Shown in pieces: positions 19,170 through 26,573 of a DNA stretch of 60,359 nucleotides. How positions within the stretch are numbered: the stretch's first letter is position 1; each line of letters begins with the position of its first letter. This stretch comes from JAADEM01 sp965371855 (GTDB lineage: Bacteria > Bacteroidota > Bacteroidia > Bacteroidales > Marinilabiliaceae). The notes beneath the pieces are model-generated. The model worked only from the letters and a program-made list of their open reading frames with translations, did not search any database and had not been told where the DNA came from. The translations under genes and the position numbers were made by a program. The stretch spans positions 1 to 60,359 of the forward strand of contig CBDUZZ010000024.1 in the NCBI GenBank assembly GCA_965371855.1, given 5' to 3'.

Positions 19170-20558
19170 GTGGCAACTTCTTCTGTTAAGTCATTTTTAA
19201 CTGCTGCTGAAAATGTTGCGTTTGACCTTAAACATAGAAAAAAGATTAAATTCAATATAGGGAAATATGATAGTGCAGTTGAAAAAGGTAAAAGCAGATA
19301 TAAAGATATTGAACTCGCAAAACAGAGAGCTGCTATTATTAAACGTGAGGGAATAAATAATTTACCTTCATTACTTCTTCAATTTGAAAAATCGATAACA
19401 AAAAACGGAGCAGAAGTTTATTGGGCTGAAGATGCCGCTGATGCAGTTTCAATTGCGATATATCATATTGAAAAAATAAAAGGTAAAACATTGGTAAAGA
19501 GTAAATCAATGATTACCGAAGAGATAGAGATTAACGATTTTCTTGAAAAAAAAGGTATAGAATCTATAGAAACAGATTTAGGTGAATTTATCGTTCAGGT
19601 AGCAGGGGAGAGGCCTTACCATATTGTTACGCCTGCAATGCATAAATCGAAAGAGGATGTTGCAGAGTTGTTCAATAAGCATTTTAATACAGATAAAGAA
19701 GCAACACCTGAAGAGTTAACGCTTTTTGTTAGAGGCTATTTGAGAAAAAAGTTTATTAATGCCGATGTTGGTGTTACGGGAGCTAATTTTCTTATTGCCA
19801 AAGAGGGCGCAGTTGCTGTTACCGAAAATGAGGGTAATGCTTTGTTATCAGCATCAATTCCGAGACTTCATATAGTAATAGCCGGAATAGAAAAGATAAT
19901 TCCAAAAATAGATGATATGGATATTTTTTGGCCACTACTGGCAGTGCATGGTACCGGCCAACAAATGACAGTTTATAATAATCTTTTTTTTGGTCCACGA
20001 AAAAATGGTGAACAGGATGGTCCGGAAGAAATGGTTGTTATTATGGTAAACAATGGCCGTACAAAACTCTTTAAAGATGAAGTTGTAAGAGAATCGCTCG
20101 CATGTATACGATGTGGTGCTTGTTTGAATTCATGCCCTGTGTATAAAAATATTGGGGGATATACTTACGATACAACCTACAGTGGCCCAATAGGTGCTGT
20201 TATTACTCCACACCTGAAAGATTTTAAGAAGTACAAACATTTGAGTTTTGCTTCATCGTTGTGTGGTAAGTGTGTGGAGGTATGCCCTGTAAAAATTCCT
20301 CTCACAGAGCTTTTACTACACAACAGGCAATTGGCCAACGAACAGAAACTTACTTCTGTAAAAGAACGATTTTTGTTGAATGCAAGTACTTTGGTTCTTC
20401 TTCATCGTTCATTGGTTGACATGGTAAACGGAAAATTAAAATCGTTTTTTATTAAAAATTTTAACGATAAAATTTTTGGAAAAAGAAGAGAATTAAGTGA
20501 GTTCCCAAAAAAGTCATTTAGTGATATGTGGAAGCAAAAAGGAGGCAATCTTCAATAA
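19170..20558 (+). CDS. LutB/LldF-like iron-sulfur protein with LUD domain
   Basis: A 462-residue protein: an N-terminal LUD domain (about 65-290, with TGANFLIAKEGAVAVTENEG) and a C-terminal ferredoxin region with two 4Fe-4S motifs (CIRCGACLNSCPVY and CGKCVEVCPVKIP). LutB is part of LutABC, which oxidises L-lactate to pyruvate without flavin. No lutA or lutC lies nearby, so its partner may be coded elsewhere or it may have another electron-transfer role. The start is a GTG five bases after rpiB. No ATG fits better. Confidence 0.9.
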   Translation: MATSSVKSFLTAAENVAFDLKHRKKIKFNIGKYDSAVEKGKSRYKDIELAKQRAAIIKREGINNLPSLLLQFEKSITKNGAEVYWAEDAADAVSIAIYHIEKIKGKTLVKSKSMITEEIEINDFLEKKGIESIETDLGEFIVQVAGERPYHIVTPAMHKSKEDVAELFNKHFNTDKEATPEELTLFVRGYLRKKFINADVGVTGANFLIAKEGAVAVTENEGNALLSASIPRLHIVIAGIEKIIPKIDDMDIFWPLLAVHGTGQQMTVYNNLFFGPRKNGEQDGPEEMVVIMVNNGRTKLFKDEVVRESLACIRCGACLNSCPVYKNIGGYTYDTTYSGPIGAVITPHLKDFKKYKHLSFASSLCGKCVEVCPVKIPLTELLLHNRQLANEQKLTSVKERFLLNASTLVLLHRSLVDMVNGKLKSFFIKNFNDKIFGKRRELSEFPKKSFSDMWKQKGGNLQ

Positions 20559-20609
20559 GCAATTAGATAATTTATCACTATTACCAGTGTTATTATCTTA
20601 AGCAACAAC

Positions 20610-21011
20610 TTATTTAACAGGGAATTTTACAAGTTTAATAAAAAAACCAACGTCTTTTATAAATAGAAAAATAATATTTGCTATTATAATACCTGATATG
20701 TTAGCAATAAAATCATACCATTCGCCTGATCTGGAATTTGTAAAAATATTTTGAATGATTTCTATTATTCCTCCCAGAATTAAAGGGTAGATATTTAACA
20801 CATAATCCTTTTTGTTCATTTTCAATGTTTCGATATAGTGTTCAAAAAGAAAAACAAGAGTAATACCAAAATACATTAAAAAATGAATAACCTTATCTGC
20901 ATTTCTAAAATGAAATACGCCAGGTCTTAAACTTTCAAAACTATGCAGACTTAAAAACAGAATTAGAAAAGTTAATAGTATTGTTTTATGATAGTGTATT
21001 ATTAGTTTCAT
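20610..21011 (-). CDS. VanZ-like membrane protein
   Basis: A protein of about 133 residues with four hydrophobic helices, the VanZ-like layout. The second segment has NADKVIHFLMYFGITLVFL, where DKxxHFxxY is the family signature, and EIIQNIFTNSRSGEWYDFIA gives the second acidic/Arg motif. I take the ATG at 21011 rather than a more distant start, because it avoids reading into the hemW leader. It diverges from hemW with 35 bases between the starts. The VanZ family is linked to teicoplanin resistance in enterococci, but in Bacteroidota its role is unknown. Confidence 0.82.
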   Translation of the reverse strand: MKLIIHYHKTILLTFLILFLSLHSFESLRPGVFHFRNADKVIHFLMYFGITLVFLFEHYIETLKMNKKDYVLNIYPLILGGIIEIIQNIFTNSRSGEWYDFIANISGIIIANIIFLFIKDVGFFIKLVKFPVK

Positions 21012-21046
21012 ATATCTTTGTTTACCGGTATTACACAAAATATAAA

Positions 21047-22165
21047 ATGGCAGGAATTTATATACATATCCCTTTTTGTTTTAAAAGATGCGACTATTGT
21101 GACTTTTATAAGACTACAAATATCTCGTTAAAAAATGAATTTTTAAATTTTCTTGAGAAAGAAATTATAAAAAACAGAGAATTTATTCGTAATGAGGAGG
21201 TTGAGACTATATATTTTGGGGGAGGTACACCATCGGTTTTAAAAGCTAAGGAAGTAAAAAAGATACTTGATTTAATCATTTCAGAAATAAAAAATATAGA
21301 TATATTAACAGAGATAACATTTGAGTTGAACCCTGATGACGGGTCATTGGAGTATTTAAATGAATTGAGAAAAACAGGTGTTAACAGGTTAAGTGTAGGA
21401 ATCCAGAGTTTTGATGATAGGTTGTTGAAGCTGCTGAATCGCAGGCATGATATCGGCCAGGCGAAGGATGTGGTTATCAATGCGCGAAAAGCCGGTTTCG
21501 AAAATATAAGTATTGACCTGATGTATGGTTTACCCACTATGGATATGGAAACATGGGAGCATACAATTAATGAAGCCATAAATATGAAGGTTGAACATAT
21601 CTCAGCATATCATTTAACGTATGAACAGGGAACCGTTTTTAACAAGAAGCTTAAGAGTGGTATTTTTAGTGAAATACCGGAGGGTGAAAGTGTAGAACAG
21701 TTTAAGATGTTAATTGAGAAACTGAAAAATGCCGGATACGAACATTATGAAGTATCCAATTTTTCATTGCCGGGCAGAAGATCAATGCATAACAGCAGTT
21801 ATTGGAACGGCAAAAAATATATAGGGCTGGGACCATCAGCACATTCCTATACAGGAACCAAAAGATATTGGAATGTTAGTGATATAAAAAGATATCTTAA
21901 AGGTGAGTTTATCGACAAGGAGGAGATATTGAGTAAAGCAGACAGGTATAATGAAATGGTTATGCTAAAACTTCGCACTGTAGAAGGTATTTCGGAAGAG
22001 GAACTAAATAGGGTTAGTGATCCATATCGCAGCTATTTTTTAAGTAGCATAAAAAAACATATTTTATCCGGAAACGTTAACTACAGTAAAGGTTGGTATT
22101 TTATTACAACAAAAGGAATATTTATATCGGACTATATTATATCTGAACTGTTTTATAACGATTGA
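21047..22165 (+). CDS. hemW: HemW heme chaperone, radical SAM family
   Basis: A radical-SAM protein long mislabelled as oxygen-independent coproporphyrinogen oxidase, now known to bind and deliver heme. The N-terminal MAGIYIHIPFCFKRCDYCDF gives the CxxxCxxC cluster at C11, C15 and C18 and fixes the start at 21047. HemN-type enzymes have a further Cys, absent here. The HemW heme motif is present as HNSSYWNGKKYIGLGPSAHS. Length of 372 residues is standard. Inference: it may serve the nearby cytochrome maturation genes. Confidence 0.92.
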   Translation: MAGIYIHIPFCFKRCDYCDFYKTTNISLKNEFLNFLEKEIIKNREFIRNEEVETIYFGGGTPSVLKAKEVKKILDLIISEIKNIDILTEITFELNPDDGSLEYLNELRKTGVNRLSVGIQSFDDRLLKLLNRRHDIGQAKDVVINARKAGFENISIDLMYGLPTMDMETWEHTINEAINMKVEHISAYHLTYEQGTVFNKKLKSGIFSEIPEGESVEQFKMLIEKLKNAGYEHYEVSNFSLPGRRSMHNSSYWNGKKYIGLGPSAHSYTGTKRYWNVSDIKRYLKGEFIDKEEILSKADRYNEMVMLKLRTVEGISEEELNRVSDPYRSYFLSSIKKHILSGNVNYSKGWYFITTKGIFISDYIISELFYND

Positions 22166-22170
22166 TATAT

Positions 22171-22390
22171 TCAACCCTCGTTTGTGGGTTGTATCGTTGT
22201 ATCCTTTGTTAGTTAAAATCCATAGGTTTTACCTATGGTTATTGTAGTATCACCGCATTGCGGTTTGTACATAGAGCTACTAATGAAACATAAAAACCCC
22301 TGATAAGGGGTTAAACAAAAATAACCGTATGTGAAACATGCGGAACACAAAATAATAAGAATTCGGAACCCTTAAAGGGGTTCAATTAAT
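22171..22390 (+). repeat. left hairpin array of the Y1 transposase unit
   Basis: About 220 bases with six short hairpins in a row: CAACCC/GGGTTG (22172-22191), CCATAGGT/ACCTATGG (22220-22238), ACCGC/GCGGT (22252-22264), AACCCC/GGGGTT (22295-22312), CCGTATGT/ACATGCGG (22325-22343) and GAACCC/GGGTTC (22366-22383). The whole array recurs as a direct repeat after the transposase gene. Confidence 0.85.
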
Positions 22391-22400
22391 ACAAATTGTT

Positions 22401-22847
22401 ATGTCAACATTTACACAACTCCTTTATCACATTGTTTTCTCTACTAAAAATAGGGAGAAAGTTTTAAATAAAGAAAACAGAGAGAAACTTTTCAGATATA
22501 TTTGGGGAGTACTAAAAAACAATAATTGTGTTTTATATAGAATAAACGGAGTTGAAGATCACTTACACATCATAACTCACATTCATCCAACTATTACTGT
22601 TTCTTCTCTAATTAATGATATTAAAGTATCTTCATCAAAATGGATAAAAGAAGAAAACTTATTTAATAATTTTAGTTTATGGCAAGTTGGTTATGGAGCA
22701 TTTACATATTCTATAAAAGAAAAAGCAGTCCTGATAAACTATGTTAAAAATCAAGAGTCACATCATAAAACAATAAGTTTTAGAGATGAGTATATTGAAT
22801 TGTTGAAACATCATGAAATAGAGTTTGACGAGAAGTATCTGTTTTAG
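22401..22847 (+). CDS. Y1 (HUH) transposase, IS200/RAYT-like
   Basis: A 148-residue single-domain HUH transposase. The HUH motif is EDHLHII (H54, H56), and the nucleophilic tyrosine is probably Y114 in AVLINYVKNQ. It would cut single-stranded DNA beside hairpins. It differs from a plain IS200 in its flanks: nearly identical hairpin arrays lie on both sides, as direct repeats, as in REP-associated tyrosine transposases. The gene is intact and starts ten bases after the left array. Confidence 0.9.
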   Translation: MSTFTQLLYHIVFSTKNREKVLNKENREKLFRYIWGVLKNNNCVLYRINGVEDHLHIITHIHPTITVSSLINDIKVSSSKWIKEENLFNNFSLWQVGYGAFTYSIKEKAVLINYVKNQESHHKTISFRDEYIELLKHHEIEFDEKYLF

Positions 22848-22848
22848 T

Positions 22849-23056
22849 TCAACCCGCGTTTGCGGGTTGTATCTTTTGTTAGTTAAAATCCATAGGTTTT
22901 ACCTATGGTTATTGTAGTATCACCGCTTTGCGGTTTGTTTATAGAGTTACTAATTAAACATAAAAACCCCTGTAAGGGGTTAAACAAAAATAACCGTATG
23001 TGAAACATGCGGAACACAAAATAATAAGAATTAGGAACCCTGAAAGGGGTTCAATA
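22849..23056 (+). repeat. right hairpin array, direct copy of the left one
   Basis: The same six hairpins in the same order and orientation as at 22171-22390. Differences fall mostly in loops (TTGATAA-type versus TGTAA in hairpin 4, ATT versus TTT in hairpin 3), with one change that repairs a stem mismatch in hairpin 1 (CAACCCGC/GCGGGTTG). A short duplicated GTATC segment in the left copy is absent here. It ends ten bases before the rhodanese gene. Confidence 0.85.
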
Positions 23057-23066
23057 ACTGTTATGT

Positions 23067-23468
23067 ATGAAACCACTTCTGTTAATATATGGGTTAATTG
23101 CTTTTTTCTTATCACTTCCAAATGGGTACACTCTTTTGTCACCTGTTGAATTTTATGAGATAATTTATACTGACAGTAATGGAATTGTTTTTGATGCGAG
23201 GCTATACGAAGATTACAGTAAATCAAGAATTAAAGATGCTGTTTGGGTTGGTAAAAAAGACACACTTATTCGGGTATTAGAAAATATTGATAAAGAACAA
23301 AATATTTACTTGTACTGTTATGAAGGGACAGAGAGAGGAATAGCAGTTATAGATATTTTGCTAAAAATGGGATATAAAAAGATATTCTTTTTAAAAGGAG
23401 GTTTTGATAACTGGGTTAAGCAAGGCATGGAGGTTGACTATTCCGTTTTTGTACAGAAGATAATTTAA
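23067..23468 (+). CDS. rhodanese-like domain protein, exported
   Basis: A 133-residue protein with an N-terminal hydrophobic segment (MKPLLLIYGLIAFFLSLP), then one rhodanese domain. VFDARLYEDYSKSRIKDAVW carries the usual aspartate and the CH2A-like region, and the active-site loop is YCYEGTERG with the catalytic Cys. The C-terminal KKIFFLKGGFDNWVKQG is typical. It is probably a periplasmic or membrane-anchored sulfurtransferase or redox protein. It directly follows the right hairpin array, which would lie in its leader. Confidence 0.85.
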   Translation: MKPLLLIYGLIAFFLSLPNGYTLLSPVEFYEIIYTDSNGIVFDARLYEDYSKSRIKDAVWVGKKDTLIRVLENIDKEQNIYLYCYEGTERGIAVIDILLKMGYKKIFFLKGGFDNWVKQGMEVDYSVFVQKII

Positions 23469-23514
23469 TAAAAAGCTAACGGCTAAAAGCTGTTAGTTAA
23501 TAGCTACTTGAAAT

Positions 23515-24399
23515 ATGCAAAATAAACAAGGAGAGAGGGCAACATTGGTTTCATTGGTTTTGAATATAGTTTTATTTGGAATTAAGTTATGGGCGGGTAT
23601 TGTTTCTAATTCTGTAGCATTGATTGCTGATGCATGGCATACTTTAAGTGATTCCATCTCCTCTATTGCAGTTTATATAGGTTTAAAAGTATCTTCACAA
23701 CCGGCAGATAAAAAGCATCCGTATGGTCATGGAAGGGCAGAGATAATAAGTGCTGTTGTTGTAGGGGTGTTACTTGCTGTTGTTGGTTTTAATTTTTTAA
23801 TCGAATCTATTTTAAGACTTCGTGGCCACGAAGAGGTGCATTACGGAATGGTTGCAATTGTTGTAACCATTATTTCGATAGTTGTAAAAGAGGGAATGGC
23901 ACAATACTCTATAATTATAGGGAAAAAATCCCAGTCGAAGGCTTTAATCGCTGATGGTTGGCATCATCGTTCAGACGCAATATCATCTGCTGTAATTTTG
24001 GTTGGAATATTTATCGGAAGAGAACTGTGGTGGGTTGACGGCGTTCTCGGTATTTTAGTTTCACTGATGCTTTTTTATACTACGTATGTTATTTTACGTG
24101 ACGCAGTAAGTGTTCTTCTAGGAGAGGATCTCGATAATGCGATTAAAAAAGAGATTAAAAAAATGCATAAAACAGTTAGTGATTATGACATGAAGCCACA
24201 TCACTTTCATGCACATCAATACGGATCGCATACAGAGCTAACTTTTCATATTAGATTACCGGGTGATATGTTACTTAAGGAAGCACATGAAATAGCAACA
24301 GAGTATGAAAATGCTATTTTTAAAAAGTACGGGTTAATAGCAACCATTCACATTGACCCGGAAAAAAAAACCGTAGCCATAAATGACCACGGTTTTTGA
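23515..24399 (+). CDS. cation diffusion facilitator (CDF) metal exporter
   Basis: A 294-residue, six-helix divalent-cation/proton antiporter with a cytoplasmic C-terminal domain. The transport-site motifs are HxxxD in helix 2 (ADAWHTLSDSISS) and HxxxD in helix 5 (DGWHHRSDAISS). A two-His, two-Asp site is typical of zinc carriers, so Zn(II) is the likely substrate. The motif HPYGHGRAEI follows helix 2, and HHFHAHQYGSHTELTF begins the metal-sensing cytoplasmic domain. Its last codons form one arm of the rpsP terminator hairpin. Confidence 0.93.
   Translation: MQNKQGERATLVSLVLNIVLFGIKLWAGIVSNSVALIADAWHTLSDSISSIAVYIGLKVSSQPADKKHPYGHGRAEIISAVVVGVLLAVVGFNFLIESILRLRGHEEVHYGMVAIVVTIISIVVKEGMAQYSIIIGKKSQSKALIADGWHHRSDAISSAVILVGIFIGRELWWVDGVLGILVSLMLFYTTYVILRDAVSVLLGEDLDNAIKKEIKKMHKTVSDYDMKPHHFHAHQYGSHTELTFHIRLPGDMLLKEAHEIATEYENAIFKKYGLIATIHIDPEKKTVAINDHGF
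24362..24396 (-). terminator. rpsP terminator overlapping the CDF gene end
   Basis: On the minus strand a 13-bp stem (AAACCGTGGTCAT with ATGGCTACGGTTT, two G-T pairs) is followed by nine T. It lies inside the last codons of the convergent CDF gene. On the plus strand it ends in TTTTTGA, so it may also stop CDF transcription. Confidence 0.8.
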
Positions 24400-24422
24400 A
24401 TAAGTTTAAAAAATGAAATTAT

Positions 24423-25019
24423 CTATTCACTTTTTGTCTCTTCAGAAGTTTCATTGTTTTCTTCCTTTTCGGTAGTTTCTTCAGGAGTTTCTATACCGGC
24501 TTCGGCAGCAGCAGCTTCAGCGGCAGCCTCTTTAGCTTTAGATTCTAACTCAGAGTCAAGGTCAGCTTTTTTCTTTGCAAGAGCTTCTGCTCTTTCTGAA
24601 TTGACCTTAGCTTCATACTCAAGTCTGGTTTTTGTGTCAGAATCTTTTTGAGATTGAAGTTGATCTTTTTTAGCTTGAACTTTATTCTCTTTCTCGTTCA
24701 ACCAGGTTTCGAAACGACGTTCTCCTTCAGCTTCGTCGAAAGCTCCTTTTTTAACACCATCTAAAAGGTGTTTTTTCATCATTACGCCTTTGTATGATAA
24801 AATAGCTCTACAAGTGTCTGTAGGTTGAGCACCATTTTGAAGCCAGCTTAATGTTTTTTCAAAATTTAAATTGATAGTAGCAGGATTAGTGTTTGGATTG
24901 TATGAACCAATCCTTTCAATAAACCTGCCATCTCGTGGCGCCCTGCTATCTGCTACCACAATGTGGTAGTAAGCATACTTTTTGCGTCCGTGTCTTGTTA
25001 ATCTGATTTTTACAGGCAT
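24423..25019 (-). CDS. rpsP: 30S ribosomal protein bS16 with long acidic tail
   Basis: Residues 1-80 are the bS16 core (MPVKIRLTRHGRKKYAYYHI, DSRAPRDGRFIERIGSYNP), which binds 16S rRNA early in 30S assembly. The remaining 118 residues form a charged, Ala/Glu/Lys-rich coiled coil and acidic tail, making 198 residues against about 80 in E. coli. Such a tail is normal in Bacteroidota. It is monocistronic here, without rimM or trmD beside it. An exact -7 box lies 50 bases upstream. Confidence 0.97.
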   Translation of the reverse strand: MPVKIRLTRHGRKKYAYYHIVVADSRAPRDGRFIERIGSYNPNTNPATINLNFEKTLSWLQNGAQPTDTCRAILSYKGVMMKKHLLDGVKKGAFDEAEGERRFETWLNEKENKVQAKKDQLQSQKDSDTKTRLEYEAKVNSERAEALAKKKADLDSELESKAKEAAAEAAAAEAGIETPEETTEKEENNETSEETKSE

Positions 25020-25068
25020 GTGGACATTTTTTAATTAATTAAATAACCGACTTTTTAAAATCGAGGTG

Positions 25069-25076
25069 CAAAGATA
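25069..25076 (-). promoter_or_regulatory. -7 box of rpsP
   Basis: Minus-strand TATCTTTG is an exact TAnnTTTG box, in the context ATCTTTGCACC common before highly expressed Bacteroidota genes. It lies 50 bases before the rpsP ATG. A -33 box is not distinct. Confidence 0.65.
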
Positions 25077-25250
25077 AATTTTTATTCTTTCATAACTATA
25101 TGATTTTGTGATTTTTTATAGATAGCACATAAATTTGTTTCTGAAATAGCAACAAGGCTTTTTGCTATTGCATATTTAGGGTTCAGTAGAAATCAGAAAG
25201 ATTAACCTCGAAAATATTGCATAAGCCCTTCATATTTACTATATTTAAAT

Positions 25251-25649
25251 ATGAAATATATCGAAGGAAAAAACAGAAATCAGTTAGTGATTTTCCCAAC
25301 ATCACTTAACGAAACAATTGATATGGATAATGATGTAAGGCTTATTGAATTGTTTGTTGAAAGCCTTGATTTGGCTGATATGGGTTTTAATGTTGACGTC
25401 GAAAAAGACGGAGGACAGGCATATCATCCCAAAGACCTTCTTAAGCTTTATCTTTATGGTTACCACAACAGGATCCGCTCATCCAGAAAGTTAGAAAAAG
25501 AAGCCCAAAGAAATTTAGAAGTAATATGGCTTCTGAAAGGGCTAAGCCCCAATTATGGTACTATATTAAATTTTCGTAGAGATTATTCTAAAGCTATCAA
25601 AAAAGTTTTGAGAGCAACTTCTCAAATCCATAAAAGGTTTAATGCTTAG
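25251..25649 (+). pseudogene. IS1182-type transposase, N-terminal remnant
   Basis: 132 residues match the N-terminal, DUF772-like domain of IS1182-type transposases (YHPKDLLKLYLYGYHNRIRSS, SPNYGTILNFRRDYSKAIKK). Full enzymes are about 450-500 residues and carry the DDE residues later, so this copy has lost its catalytic part. A short hairpin (AATAGCAA/TTGCTATT) lies upstream at 25145-25169. The gene for cobalamin adenosyltransferase begins 35 bases after the remnant stops. Confidence 0.85.
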
Positions 25650-25684
25650 GTTGTTTTAAATAATAATGAGAAGATAGAAAAAAT

Positions 25685-26200
25685 ATGAAAGGTTACATTC
25701 ATGTTTATACAGGAAATGGAAAAGGTAAAACCACAGCAGCAATAGGATTGTCTGTGCGTGCAGTAGGTGCAGGGAAAAAGGTTTTTTTTGCCCAGTTTGT
25801 TAAAGGTAAACCTTATTCAGAGATAAAAGCTCTAAACCAATTTTCACCAAATATAGAAATAAGGCAGTACGGACTTGACTGCTTTATTTTTAATTCGCCA
25901 AAGCAAGAAGATATTGATATTGCTCGCAAGGGCTTTGAGGAAGTGTCTCAAATAATAGTTTCCGGCAAATACGATATTGTAGTTTTAGACGAAGCCAACA
26001 TAGCTGTTTATTACAATCTTTTTACTGTTGAGGAACTTATCAGTGTACTTAAAAAGAAACCTGAAGAGACAGAAATAATTGTCACAGGGCGATACGCTAA
26101 GGACGAATTAATTGAAATAGCTGATTTGGTTACTGAAATGAAAGAAGTAAAGCACTATTTCACAAAAGGGGTTCAAGCGAGATTGGGCATTGAACATTAA
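25685..26200 (+). CDS. cobO: cob(I)yrinic acid a,c-diamide adenosyltransferase
   Basis: A 171-residue CobO/BtuR enzyme that adds the 5'-deoxyadenosyl group to corrinoids to make coenzyme B12. The P-loop is YTGNGKGKTTAAIGL at the N-terminus. The Walker-B-like segment is KYDIVVLDEANIAVYYN, and EIIVTGRYAKDELIEIADLVTEM is the family's C-terminal signature. No other cobalamin gene is nearby. It lies between two transposase remnants, which suggests it was moved here or sits at an insertion hot spot. Confidence 0.95.
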   Translation: MKGYIHVYTGNGKGKTTAAIGLSVRAVGAGKKVFFAQFVKGKPYSEIKALNQFSPNIEIRQYGLDCFIFNSPKQEDIDIARKGFEEVSQIIVSGKYDIVVLDEANIAVYYNLFTVEELISVLKKKPEETEIIVTGRYAKDELIEIADLVTEMKEVKHYFTKGVQARLGIEH

Positions 26201-26326
26201 ACCCAAGTTCAGGTGAGCCATTGAAGCATCATCAGTTTTGTGGAAAATGTGAAGCAGATATAAATCGGTTTTTAATACCCTGAATGTATGGTCTATCTCA
26301 CGGATGATGTTATATATCGACCAAAA
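26201..26326 (-). pseudogene. transposase C-terminal remnant (IS1634/IS4-like)
   Basis: The minus strand from 26323 downward reads WSIYNIIREIDHTFRVLKTD, then LYLLHIFHKTDDASMAHLNLG. This is the conserved C-terminal block (REIExTFRxLKTDLxLxPIxH) of IS1634/IS4-like DDE transposases, with its catalytic Glu position. The homology stops where cobO ends. The rest of the element is gone. Confidence 0.7.
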
Positions 26327-26573
26327 AGTCTTTTCATTCTGTAGTTCTCAGAAAGTTTATTCCGGCTTTTTTATCACGGCTTATTCATAAATATTTTTTA
26401 CTTTCAGGTTTGTTCATATTGACAATTAATTAATTTAGCGAATGATTATAAACGGTATATAAATTGGAATTGGATGTTGTGTGTTGGATATTGATAATTG
26501 AAAATAACCAATATTTAATGCTTAACACCGAGTGATAACTAAAAATAATATCACGAACAAATCTTATTAGCAC
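26327..26573. other. intergenic region before ccsBA
   Basis: About 250 bases between the transposase remnant and ccsBA. I see no ORF. A sigma-70-like TTGACA occurs near 26420 with an AT-rich stretch after it, but I cannot assign it to ccsBA with any confidence. Confidence 0.4.

Noticed and set aside
22171..23056. CRISPR array
   Set aside because: The repeated parts are two copies of a 210-base module with unlike hairpins, not many equal repeats with spacers.
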